A stretch of DNA of 64,000 bases, taken from Phenylobacterium soli. Its GTDB lineage: Bacteria > Pseudomonadota > Alphaproteobacteria > Caulobacterales > Caulobacteraceae. The position numbers were made by a program, and so were the translations under genes. The notes below the pieces were generated by a model. It was not told the DNA's origin and did not search any database. It worked only from the letters and a program-made list of their open reading frames with translations. Shown here piece by piece: positions 37,251 to 46,182 of this stretch (its first letter is position 1; each line of letters begins with the position of its first letter). The stretch spans positions 2,480,001 to 2,544,000 of the forward strand of contig NZ_QFYQ01000001.1 of assembly GCF_003254475.1 (NCBI RefSeq), given 5' to 3'.

Positions 37251-38093
37251 TCAGGCGCCCGTCGCCACCGGCGTGTCCGTCCGGCCGCCCCACTCGGTCC
37301 AGGAGCCGTCGTAGACCGCCACGTCCTCGCGGCCCAGCACCGCCAGGCCGAGCGCCAGCAGGGCGGCGCTCACGCCGGAGCCGCAGGTGGTGACGATGGG
37401 CGCTGAGAGGTCCACGCCGCCGGCCTCGAAGGCGGCCTTCAGCGCGTCTGGCGCCTTCAGCGTGCCGTCGGCGTCGACGAGCCCGTTCCACGGCACGTTG
37501 CAGGCTCCCGGCATGTGGCCCGAGCGCAGGCCCGCGCGCGGCTCCGGGGTCTCGCCGGTGAACCGGCCGGCCGCGCGGGCGTCCACCAGTTGCGCGCCGC
37601 CGGTCTCGACCACCCCGCGCACGGCGGCGATGTCGCGCACCAGCGCCGGCTCGAAGGCCGGCTTCAGCGACGCCGGGGCGGGCGAGGGGGCCTTGGTCTC
37701 GAGCGGCCGGCCCTCGGCGCGCCACTTCGGCAGGCCGCCGTCCAGCACATGCACCTTGGCGAAGCCCATGGTCCGCAGGGACCACCAGACCCGGGGCGCG
37801 GAGAAGATCCCGCGCGCATCATAGACCACCACCTCGGCCTCGCGCCGCAGGCCGAGGCGCCCGACCGCCTCGGCGAAGGCCTCCGGCGTCGGCAGCATGT
37901 GGGGCAGGTCCGTCGCCTGGTCGGCGATCGCGTCGATGTCGAAGAACACCGCGCCGGGGATGTGGCCCGCCTCGTAGTCCGCGCGGCCGTTCCCGGCCTC
38001 GTTGGGCATGTACCAGGTGGCGTCCACCACCTGCACGTCGCCGCGGCCGAGGCGCTCGGCCAGCCAGGCGGTCGAGACGAGAGGTTCGCTCAT
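37251..38093 (-). CDS. sseA: 3-mercaptopyruvate sulfurtransferase
   Basis: A two-domain rhodanese that transfers sulfur from 3-mercaptopyruvate to thiols or cyanide. The 280-residue product has an N-terminal inactive rhodanese domain (VVDATWYMPNEAGNGRADYE) and a C-terminal active domain with the CGSGVSA loop, nucleophile Cys237. CGSGVS is the mercaptopyruvate-type loop rather than the thiosulfate-type CRKGVT. It lies downstream of cysK and just upstream of the glycosyltransferase. Confidence 0.93.
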   Translation of the reverse strand: MSEPLVSTAWLAERLGRGDVQVVDATWYMPNEAGNGRADYEAGHIPGAVFFDIDAIADQATDLPHMLPTPEAFAEAVGRLGLRREAEVVVYDARGIFSAPRVWWSLRTMGFAKVHVLDGGLPKWRAEGRPLETKAPSPAPASLKPAFEPALVRDIAAVRGVVETGGAQLVDARAAGRFTGETPEPRAGLRSGHMPGACNVPWNGLVDADGTLKAPDALKAAFEAGGVDLSAPIVTTCGSGVSAALLALGLAVLGREDVAVYDGSWTEWGGRTDTPVATGA

Positions 38094-38096
38094 GCT

Positions 38097-38124
38097 ATCC
38101 CGCTCATTGCATCCCGCTCATTGC
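38097..38124. repeat. Exact 14-bp tandem duplication between cysK and sseA
   Basis: ATCCCGCTCATTGC occurs twice in immediate succession (38097-38110 and 38111-38124). On the coding strand the second unit includes the cysK stop codon and the first places a GAGCGGGAT stretch just before the sseA ATG at 38093. Probably a recent slippage duplication. Confidence 0.93.
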
Positions 38125-39119
38125 ATCCAAGAGGGCTGGGGCAGCCCCTTCTCCTTCAGGAACAGCGGATTGTAGATCTTCGACTGATAGCGCGAACCGT
38201 GGTCGCAGAGGATGGTGACGATGGTGTGGCCCGGGCCCAGGTCCTTGGCCATCTTGATCGCGCCGGCGACGTTGATCCCGGTCGAGCCGCCCATGACGAG
38301 GCCCTCGTGCTCGACGAGGTCGAAGAGGGCGATCAGCATCTCCTCGTCGGAGACCCGATAGGGCTTGTCGATGGTCAGGCCCTCCAGGTTGGCGGTGATC
38401 CGGCCCTGGCCGATGCCCTCCGAGATCGAGGAGCCCTCCGACTTCAACTCACCGTCCGTGTAGTAGCTGTAGAGCGCCGCGCCGTGCGGGTCGGCGAGGC
38501 CGATCTGAACGCCCGGCTTGCGCTCGCGCAGCGCCTCGGCGACGCCGGCCAGCGTCCCGCCGGAGCCCACCGCGCAGATGAAGCCGTCGACCTTGCCCTC
38601 GGTCTGGGTCCAGATCTCCGGGCCGGTGCCGTGGACGTGGGCCTCGCGGTTGGCGACGTTGTCGAACTGGTTGGCCCAGACCGCGCCGTTCGGCTCCGTC
38701 TCGTTAAGTTCCGCCGCCAGGCGCCCGGAATACTTCACGTAATTCATCTCGTTGGAGTAGGGAACCGCGTCCACCTCCACGAGCTCGGCCCCATAGAGCC
38801 GGATGGCGTCCTTCTTTTCCTGGCTCTGGGTGCGCGGGATGACGATGGTCGAGGGATAGCCCAGCGCCTTGCCGACCATGGCGAGGCCGATGCCGGTGTT
38901 GCCGGCCGTGCCCTCGACGATGCGCCCGCCGGGCTTCAGCAGCCCTTTCTGCACCGCGTCCTTGATGATCCACAGGGCCGCGCGGTCCTTGACCGACTGC
39001 CCCGGGTTCATGAACTCGGCCTTGCCGAGGATTTCGCAGCCCGTCAGCTCGCTGGCGCGCCGGAGCCGTATAAGGGGCGTGTTTCCGATGGCGTCGAGGA
39101 CGCTTTTGGCGACTTGCAT
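38118..39119 (-). CDS. cysK: Cysteine synthase A
   Basis: Makes cysteine from O-acetylserine and sulfide. The 333-residue PLP fold-type II enzyme has the Schiff-base Lys44 in NPGQSVKDRAA, the substrate loop EGTAGNTGIGLAM, the phosphate-cup GSGGTLAG, and the C-terminal ILCDHGSRYQSKIYNP. The last motif and the length are characteristic of the longer alphaproteobacterial/actinobacterial form that can be close to cystathionine beta-synthase; O-acetylserine use is the more likely role next to metC and sseA. Confidence 0.92.
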   Translation of the reverse strand: MQVAKSVLDAIGNTPLIRLRRASELTGCEILGKAEFMNPGQSVKDRAALWIIKDAVQKGLLKPGGRIVEGTAGNTGIGLAMVGKALGYPSTIVIPRTQSQEKKDAIRLYGAELVEVDAVPYSNEMNYVKYSGRLAAELNETEPNGAVWANQFDNVANREAHVHGTGPEIWTQTEGKVDGFICAVGSGGTLAGVAEALRERKPGVQIGLADPHGAALYSYYTDGELKSEGSSISEGIGQGRITANLEGLTIDKPYRVSDEEMLIALFDLVEHEGLVMGGSTGINVAGAIKMAKDLGPGHTIVTILCDHGSRYQSKIYNPLFLKEKGLPQPSWMQ

Positions 39120-39193
39120 GAGGGCCTACTTAGGTCCTGCAAGCGCGGCCGAACAGAGGCCGATGCTGTGAGAAATCCTGCAAGGGCTGTGGT

Positions 39194-40450
39194 TCAAGCC
39201 TTCGCCAGGGTCAGTTGTACCACGCCGGTGCGCTCGCTGCGGAAGCCGGCTTCGCAGTAGCTCAGGTAGAAGCGCCAGAGCCGGCGGAAGCGCTCGTCGA
39301 AGCCGAGGCTCCGGATCTCGTCCCAGGCGCCCTCGAAGCGCTGCGCCCATTCCGCCAGGGTGTCGGCGTAGTGCTGCGGGAAGCGGCTGATGCCTGCCCA
39401 GGCGAGGCCCGCGCGGTCGGTCTCGGTCTTAAGGCGCGCCTCGGACGGCAGCATCCCGCCGGGAAACACGTGCTTCTGGATGAAGTCGGGGCGGCGGCGG
39501 TAGTCTTCGAAGATCTCGTCGCGGATGGTGATGATCTGCAGCCCCGCCCGTCCGCTGGGCGTCAGCACCTCGCGGATCTTGTCGAAATAGGCGGGCCAGT
39601 ATTTCTCGCCCACCGCCTCGAACATCTCGATGGAGGCCACCCGGTCGTAGCGGCCCTCCACGTCGCGGTAGTCGATCAGCCGGATCTCGGCCTTGTCGGC
39701 CAGGCCCTGCTCGAACATCCGCCGGCGGGCGAAGTCGAACTGCTCCTGCGAGATCGTCACGCCGGTCACCCGGGCGCCGACCTCCTTGGCCGCGAACTCG
39801 GCGAACCCGCCCCAGCCGCAGCCGATCTCCAGCACGTGCTGTCCGGCCGTCAGCTCCATGCCCTCGGCGAGGGTCCGGTACTTGTTGGTCTGGGCCTCGG
39901 CCAGCGCCTGTCCGGGCCGCGCGTAGCGGGCCGAGGAGTAGGTCATGGTGGGGTCGAGCCAGCGCGAATAGAAGGCGTTGCCGAGGTCGTAGTGGGCGTG
40001 GATGTTGCGCCGCGAGCCGGCGCGGGTGTTGGCGCGCAGGGCGTGGCGGACCTTGTTGATCAGCCGGGCCGCCGGGTTTCGCCCCAGCATCCGCTGCAGG
40101 CGGTCGATGTTCAGCGTCAGCACGTGGAGCAGGGCCGACAGGTCCGGCGTCTCCCATTCGCCCGCCATGTAGCCCTCGGCGAAGCCGATGTCGGCGGAGC
40201 CCAGCACCCGGCGCATGAAGCGGTAGTCGATGATGATCAGCCGGGCCGAAGGGCCGGGCTTCTCGCCCACCAGCCGGAGCACGCCGCCGGCGGGCGTGAC
40301 GAACTCCAGGCTGCCCGCCAGCCAGTTGCGGGCCATCAGCCGGAGCGCCGCCCTGAAGGCGTGCGGCGCGTCTATCAGTTCCGGCAGTCGCCGGAAGGCC
40401 TTCGGATCGATCGCCAGAGCCGAAAGCGAGGTCTCATGAGCCAGGCTCAT
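39194..40450 (-). CDS. cfa: Cyclopropane-fatty-acyl-phospholipid synthase family protein
   Basis: The SAM-dependent methyltransferase adds a methylene bridge to unsaturated acyl chains in membrane phospholipids. The 418-residue product has the long N-terminal lipid-binding domain and the C-terminal fold with NIHAHYDLGNAFYSRWLD, YSSARY, the SAM motif VLEIGCGWGGFAEFAA, and SIEMFEAVGEKYW. Some relatives with this domain order are methylases of other lipids. The start is the ATG at 40450, preceded by an in-frame GTG. Divergent from kdsA across 174 nt in which I found no gene. Confidence 0.93.
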   Translation of the reverse strand: MSLAHETSLSALAIDPKAFRRLPELIDAPHAFRAALRLMARNWLAGSLEFVTPAGGVLRLVGEKPGPSARLIIIDYRFMRRVLGSADIGFAEGYMAGEWETPDLSALLHVLTLNIDRLQRMLGRNPAARLINKVRHALRANTRAGSRRNIHAHYDLGNAFYSRWLDPTMTYSSARYARPGQALAEAQTNKYRTLAEGMELTAGQHVLEIGCGWGGFAEFAAKEVGARVTGVTISQEQFDFARRRMFEQGLADKAEIRLIDYRDVEGRYDRVASIEMFEAVGEKYWPAYFDKIREVLTPSGRAGLQIITIRDEIFEDYRRRPDFIQKHVFPGGMLPSEARLKTETDRAGLAWAGISRFPQHYADTLAEWAQRFEGAWDEIRSLGFDERFRRLWRFYLSYCEAGFRSERTGVVQLTLAKA

Positions 40451-40624
40451 CACGCCCCCCTAAAGTCCCCGAAACGCACCTTACAGGCCCCGACAGTGAG
40501 CGCCGGGAACGGGGTTTTCGCAACACATACGTGCGGCGGCCCGGTCCGGATGTGTGATGGGCGCTTGTGAAGCCGGGCCGCGCGGGCCACTTAGCGGGCT
40601 CGATTCACGCCTTTCGGAGCCGCC

Positions 40625-41482
40625 ATGGCCGCCCTGACCCTGGACCGCTGGAACATCGGCATCGGCGCCGGCCATCCGCTGCTCGTGATCGCCGGCCTCA
40701 ACGTCCTCGAGGACGAGGCCCTGGCGCTCTCCACCGGCCGGCATCTGAAGGCGGTCTGCGCCGAGCTCGGCCTGCCCTACGTCTTCAAGGCGAGCTATGA
40801 CAAGGCCAACCGCTCCTCGATCAAGAGCTACCGCGGCCCGGGCCTCGAGGAGGGGCTGCGCATCCTAGCCAAGGTGAAGGCCGAGCTGGACGTGCCGATC
40901 TGCACCGACATCCACACCCCCGAGCAGGCCGAGGCGGTGGCGGGCGTCGCCGAGCTCGTCCAGATCCCCGCCTTCCTCTGCCGCCAGACCGACCTCGTGG
41001 TCGCCGCCGCCCGCGCCACCAAGGCCGCCGGCGGCTGGCTGCACGTCAAGAAGGGCCAGTTCCTCGCCCCCTGGGACGCCCGGAACATCGTCTCCAAGAT
41101 CAAGGAGGCCACCGACGGCGCCGAGTTCACGGTGCTCTGCGAGCGCGGCGCCTCGTTCGGCTACAACAACCTCGTGGTCGACATGCTGGGCATCGGCGAG
41201 ATGCAGAAGCTCGGCGTGCCGGTGACCATCGACGCCACCCACGCGGTGCAGCTTCCGGGGGCGGATCCGCGCACCGGCGGCGCCTCCACGGGCGGGCGAC
41301 GCGAGGGCGTGGCGGTGATCGCCAGGGCCGCCGTCGCCTCGGGCGCGGACGGCGTCTTCCTGGAGTTCCACCCCGACCCGGACAAGGCGCTCTGCGACGG
41401 CCCCTCCTGCCTGCCGCTCGACGGCGCCAGGGACCTCCTGGCGAACCTCAAGGCGATCCACGGCGTGGTGGCCGGCGCTTGA
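40625..41482 (+). CDS. kdsA: 3-deoxy-8-phosphooctulonate synthase
   Basis: Condenses phosphoenolpyruvate with arabinose-5-phosphate to KDO-8-phosphate for the LPS inner core. The 285-residue protein has VIAGLNVLED with Asn26. That Asn marks the metal-independent class (metal-dependent enzymes have Cys here). VFKASYDKANRSSIKSYRGP and TDIHTPEQAEAV follow, with CERGASFGYNNLVVDM and DATHAVQLPG later. It precedes the heptose genes hldE-hldD, so the locus serves LPS core synthesis. Confidence 0.96.
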   Translation: MAALTLDRWNIGIGAGHPLLVIAGLNVLEDEALALSTGRHLKAVCAELGLPYVFKASYDKANRSSIKSYRGPGLEEGLRILAKVKAELDVPICTDIHTPEQAEAVAGVAELVQIPAFLCRQTDLVVAAARATKAAGGWLHVKKGQFLAPWDARNIVSKIKEATDGAEFTVLCERGASFGYNNLVVDMLGIGEMQKLGVPVTIDATHAVQLPGADPRTGGASTGGRREGVAVIARAAVASGADGVFLEFHPDPDKALCDGPSCLPLDGARDLLANLKAIHGVVAGA

Positions 41483-41519
41483 CCCGGCCTTCGGCGCGCC
41501 GCACACCCTGACCCTCGAG

Positions 41520-42988
41520 ATGGACCTTTCCGACCTCCAGCATCTGCTCAGCCTCTCGGCCGGCCAGCGCGTCGTCTGCGTCGGCGACCTGATGGTCGAC
41601 CGCTTCGTCTACGGCGACGTCACCCGCGTATCGCCCGAGGCGCCGATCCCGGTGCTGGCCCGCACCCGCGAGCTGGTCATGCTGGGCGGCGGCGGCAACG
41701 TCGCCCGCAACGTCGCCGCCCTGGGCGGAGCCGTGGCGCTGGTCGGGGTGATCGGCGGCGACGCCGAGAGCCATGAGGCCAGCCGGCTGGTGGGCGAGGA
41801 GCGGGGGCTCGAGGGCTATCTGATCAACGACGCCTCGCGCCCGACGACCCTCAAGACCCGCTTCGTCTCCGGCGGCCAGCAGCTGCTGCGCGTGGATCTC
41901 GAGGCCAGCCGGCCGGTGGACGCCGAGGTCGAGCAGCGGCTGATCCGCACCATCAAGGACGCGGTCGACGGGGCCGGCGTCATCCTGATCAGCGACTACG
42001 GCAAGGGCGTGGTCACCGACGCGGTGATCGCCGCCTGCCTGGAGGCCGCGGCGGCCGGCGGCGGCAAGGTCGTCGTCGACTCCAAAGCCCGCTCCTTCGC
42101 CCGCTACGGCGCGGTGGACCTGATCAAGCCCAACGACCTGGAGCTGGCCCACGCCACCGACCTGCCGACCGACACCGACGCCCAGGTGGAGGCCGCGCTG
42201 GCCCACGCCCTGAAGCTCTGGGACGCCAGGGCGATCCTCGTCACCCGCGGCGCCAAGGGCATGAGCCTGGCCGTCCGCGGCGAGGCCGTGCGCCACTTCC
42301 GCACCGCCCCGCGCGAGGTGTTCGACGTCTCCGGCGCCGGCGACACCACGCTCGCGGCCCTCGGCCTCGCCATCGCCGCCAAGGCCCCGATGGAGGACGC
42401 CATCGCCTTCGCCCAGCTCGCCGCCGGGGTGGCGGTCGGCAAGGCCGGCACCTCCACCGTCTCGCCCGACGAGCTCGTCGAGGCCGCGCTCAGCGCCCAC
42501 ATGGCCCCGGCCGAGGCCAAGGTCGCCACCGCCCAGCGGATGGCCGACGAGGTCGCCCGCTGGCGCGCCCGCGGCCTGCGGGTCGGCTTCACCAACGGCT
42601 GCTTCGACATCCTGCACAAGGGGCACGTGGCCTACCTCGCCCAGGCCAAGTCCTGGTGCGACCGGCTGATCGTCGGCCTCAACTCCGACGACAGCGTCCG
42701 CGCGCTCAAGGGCGAGGGCCGGCCAGTCAATGACCTGGAGAGCCGCGCCCTGGTGCTCGCCGGCCTCGGCTCGGTCGACCTCGTGGTGCCCTTCGAGGAG
42801 CAGACCCCGCTGAAGCTCATCGAGGCGGCCCGCCCCGACGTGCTGATCAAGGGCGCCGACTACGCCGAGGACGAGGTGGTCGGCGGCAAGGAGGTGCGCG
42901 GCTGGGGCGGCGAGGTGCGCCTGGCGCAGATCGTCGAGGGCTATTCCACCACGGCCGCCATCGCCAAGATGACCCGAAAGGCTGACCG

Positions 42989-42992
<4 letters not shown>
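41520..42992 (+). CDS. hldE: Bifunctional heptose-7-phosphate kinase / heptose-1-phosphate adenylyltransferase
   Basis: Supplies ADP-heptose for the LPS inner core. The 490-residue protein has two domains: a PfkB/ribokinase-fold kinase (1-330) with GGGGNVARNVAALGG and the catalytic DVSGAGDTTLAALG, and a nucleotidyltransferase (about 355-490) with FTNGCFDILHKGHVAYL and VGLNSDDSVRALKG. Both active-site motifs are intact. It overlaps hldD by 4 nt (ATGA) and follows kdsA by 37 nt. Confidence 0.96.
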
Positions 42993-43990
<998 letters not shown>

Positions 43991-43996
43991 GGCCCG

Positions 43997-45208
43997 ATGA
44001 TCGCGCCCTTGCTGCGCCGCAGGCGCTGGCTGGCGCTCACCGTCATCGCCGCCGTCCTCTTCGTCTGGGGCGCGGTCTACGCCTTCTGGGGCGATCTGCA
44101 GCGCTACGAGCTCGACCCCAAGCTGCCGTTCCAGACCTACACCCCGCCCAAGGCGCCCGACTACGCCCAGCGGACCGCCTGGTACCTGCTGCCCACCGAC
44201 CCAGGGAAGATCGACGGCGCCGCGCCCAAGGCCGACATCTTCTTCCTCTCGCCCACCACCTACGACGGCGGCGAGCAGTGGAACGCGCCGATCGACGACC
44301 GCCGCGGCGGACGGCTCTTCCGCACCGCCATCGCCCCCAACTACGCCGGGCCCTTCGTGCGGGTCGGGCGGATCTTCGCCCCCCGCTACCGCCAGGCCAG
44401 TCTCTACACCCAGCTCACCCTGCGCGAAGACGCCCGCGAAGCCCGCCAGTTCGCCTATGGCGACGTCCTGCAGGCCTTCCGCTGGTACCTCGCCCACGAC
44501 AACCGCGGCCGCCCCTTCGTCCTCGTCGCAGTGGAGCAGGGCGGGCTGCTGGCCCAGCGCCTGCTGGCCGAGGAGATCGCCCCCGACCCGGCCCTGCGCG
44601 CGCGGCTCGTCGCGGCCTATCTGATCGAGAGCGTCGCTCCGGCGGACGCGCCGCCGATCCCGCCCTGTACGGCCAAGGGCCAGACCGGCTGCGAGGCCGC
44701 CTTCGCCAGCGTCTTCGAGGGCGAGCTCGACAAGGGCCAGAACCTGCTCGACCGGGCGCTCGTCTGGAATTCGGAAGGCGAGCTGCAGAACCTCAACGGC
44801 CGCCCGGCGCTCTGCTTCAACCCGATCCTCGGCGCCGTCACCGACGAGCCCGCGCCGGCCCGCCTCAACCTCGGCGCCGCCAACGCCACGGGCCTGGAGT
44901 GGGACGCGCGCCCCGCCTTCCTGACCCGCCAGGTCGGCGCCCAGTGCCTGAAGGGCGTGCTGCAGGTCACCAGGCCCAAGTCCGGCGCCTTCCAGCGCGC
45001 CGGCTCCTGGGCCGACCGCCGCAAGGTCCCCGGCTACAACCTGTTCTACGCCGACCTCGAGGCCGACGCCCTGGCCCGCGTCGCAGCCTTGACCGCCGCC
45101 GGCTCATCTGCGCTCGCTCGGACCCCACAGGAAGAGGGAGCCCGCCATGCCGGACATGAACCGCCAGATCGTTCTCGCCCAGCTCCCGCAGGGCAAGCTC
45201 GTCCCTGA
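43997..45208 (+). CDS. DUF3089 family membrane-anchored alpha/beta-hydrolase-like protein
   Basis: The 403-residue product starts with an uncleaved-looking N-terminal helix (WLALTVIAAVLFVWGAVYAF). The DUF3089 domain follows: TAWYLLPTDPG, DIFFLSPTTY, ARFNYGDV-like stretch (here ARQFAYGDVLQAFRWYL) and VLVAVEQGGLLAQRLL, in which the position expected for the nucleophile is Glu-Gln-Gly-Gly rather than the usual Gly-x-Ser-x-Gly. It may therefore be a catalytically dead or altered hydrolase. It begins 6 nt after hldD and runs 62 nt into the oxidoreductase gene, in a tail (after about 380) of Arg/Pro-rich sequence with no domain look. Confidence 0.75.
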   Translation: MIAPLLRRRRWLALTVIAAVLFVWGAVYAFWGDLQRYELDPKLPFQTYTPPKAPDYAQRTAWYLLPTDPGKIDGAAPKADIFFLSPTTYDGGEQWNAPIDDRRGGRLFRTAIAPNYAGPFVRVGRIFAPRYRQASLYTQLTLREDAREARQFAYGDVLQAFRWYLAHDNRGRPFVLVAVEQGGLLAQRLLAEEIAPDPALRARLVAAYLIESVAPADAPPIPPCTAKGQTGCEAAFASVFEGELDKGQNLLDRALVWNSEGELQNLNGRPALCFNPILGAVTDEPAPARLNLGAANATGLEWDARPAFLTRQVGAQCLKGVLQVTRPKSGAFQRAGSWADRRKVPGYNLFYADLEADALARVAALTAAGSSALARTPQEEGARHAGHEPPDRSRPAPAGQARP

Positions 45209-46145
45209 GAACTTCAAGCTGATCGAACAGCCCAAGCCCGTGGCCGGGGAGGGCGAGGCCCTGGTCCGCACCCGCTACATCTCCCTGGACGCCGCCAACC
45301 GCGCCTGGATGCAGGGCGCCACCTACCGCTCGGCCCTGACCGCGGGCCAGGTGATGGCCGGCGGGGCGATCTCCGAGGTGGTCGACAGCAAGGATCCCTC
45401 GCTGTCGCCCGGCGACCTCGTCTGGGGCGACACCGGCTGGCAGGACTACGCCGTCGCCCCGGCCGGCAAGCTCGGCAAGCTGCCGAAGCTGGAGCCGATC
45501 ACCCACCTCCTCAGCGTCTACGGCGTGGCCGGCCTCACCGCCTATTTCGGCCTCCTCGAATGCGGCCAGCCCAAGCCCGGCGAGACCGTCGTGGTCAGCG
45601 CCGCCGCCGGCTCGGTGGGCTCGATCGTCGGCCAGATCGCCAAGATCAAGGGCTGCCGCGTGGTCGGCATCGCCGGCGGGGCGGCCAAGTGCGAGTGGCT
45701 CAAGTCCGAACTCGGCTTCGACGAGGCCCTCGACTACAAGTCCGGCGAGCTCAAGCGCCTCATGAAGGAGGCCCTGCCGAACGGCATCGACGTCTATTTC
45801 GACAACGTCGGCGGCGACATCTTCGAGGCCTGCCTCTTCGCCATGAACACCCATGGCCGCATCGCCTGCTGCGGCGCGGTCTCCCAGTACGACGGCGTTC
45901 CGCCGCAGCACGGCCCCCGCGGCGTGCCCGGCCTCATCGTCACCAAGCGCCTGACCCTGCGCGGCTTCATCGTCTCCGACTTCGACGACCAGCGCGAACA
46001 GGCGCTCAAGGACCTCCAGGGCTGGGTCGCCGACGGCCGCCTCAAGGTGCAGGAAGACATCATCGAAGGCCTGGAGAGCACCCCCCGCGCCCTCATCGGC
46101 CTCCTCGCCGGCGAGAACCGCGGCAAGCGCATGGTGAAGGTGTAA
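45147..46145 (+). CDS. NADP-dependent oxidoreductase, medium-chain (CurA/leukotriene B4 reductase-like)
   Basis: The 332-residue protein has the zinc-independent medium-chain reductase pattern: a GroES-like N-terminal part with ALVRTRYISLDAANRAWM, the coenzyme motif VVVSAAAGSVGSIVGQIAK, YFDNVGGDIFEA, and CCGAVSQYD. These enzymes reduce enones with NADPH. I chose the ATG at 45147 because GAGGGAG lies six nt upstream, although the frame of the preceding DUF3089 gene continues past this point. Convergent with recG. Confidence 0.9.
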   Translation: MPDMNRQIVLAQLPQGKLVPENFKLIEQPKPVAGEGEALVRTRYISLDAANRAWMQGATYRSALTAGQVMAGGAISEVVDSKDPSLSPGDLVWGDTGWQDYAVAPAGKLGKLPKLEPITHLLSVYGVAGLTAYFGLLECGQPKPGETVVVSAAAGSVGSIVGQIAKIKGCRVVGIAGGAAKCEWLKSELGFDEALDYKSGELKRLMKEALPNGIDVYFDNVGGDIFEACLFAMNTHGRIACCGAVSQYDGVPPQHGPRGVPGLIVTKRLTLRGFIVSDFDDQREQALKDLQGWVADGRLKVQEDIIEGLESTPRALIGLLAGENRGKRMVKV

Positions 46146-46153
46146 GTCCGATG

Positions 46154-46170
46154 CTCCCCCTGAGGGGGAG
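46154..46170. repeat. Short palindromic repeat between oxidoreductase and recG
   Basis: CTCCCCCT-G-AGGGGGAG is a perfect 8-bp inverted repeat in the 37-nt gap between two convergent genes. It is close to the left part of a longer repeat at 48788. I recall this CTCCCCCTGAGGGGGAG family as frequent intergenic repeats in Caulobacter-type genomes. It could serve as a bidirectional transcription stop, but has no T-run. Confidence 0.75.
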
Positions 46171-46182
46171 GACCGATGGGCG

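Noticed and set aside
36280..37785. A 501-codon frame covering the glycosyltransferase and part of sseA
   Set aside because: The N-terminal 180 codons are an alternative frame of sseA; the GTG at 37248, two bases after the sseA stop, is the natural start of the TPR protein.
40523..40555. ACACAT and ATGTGT inverted pair in the cfa-kdsA divergent region
   Set aside because: Only 6 bp per arm with a long spacer of 21 nt; expected by chance, and no regulator is suggested.
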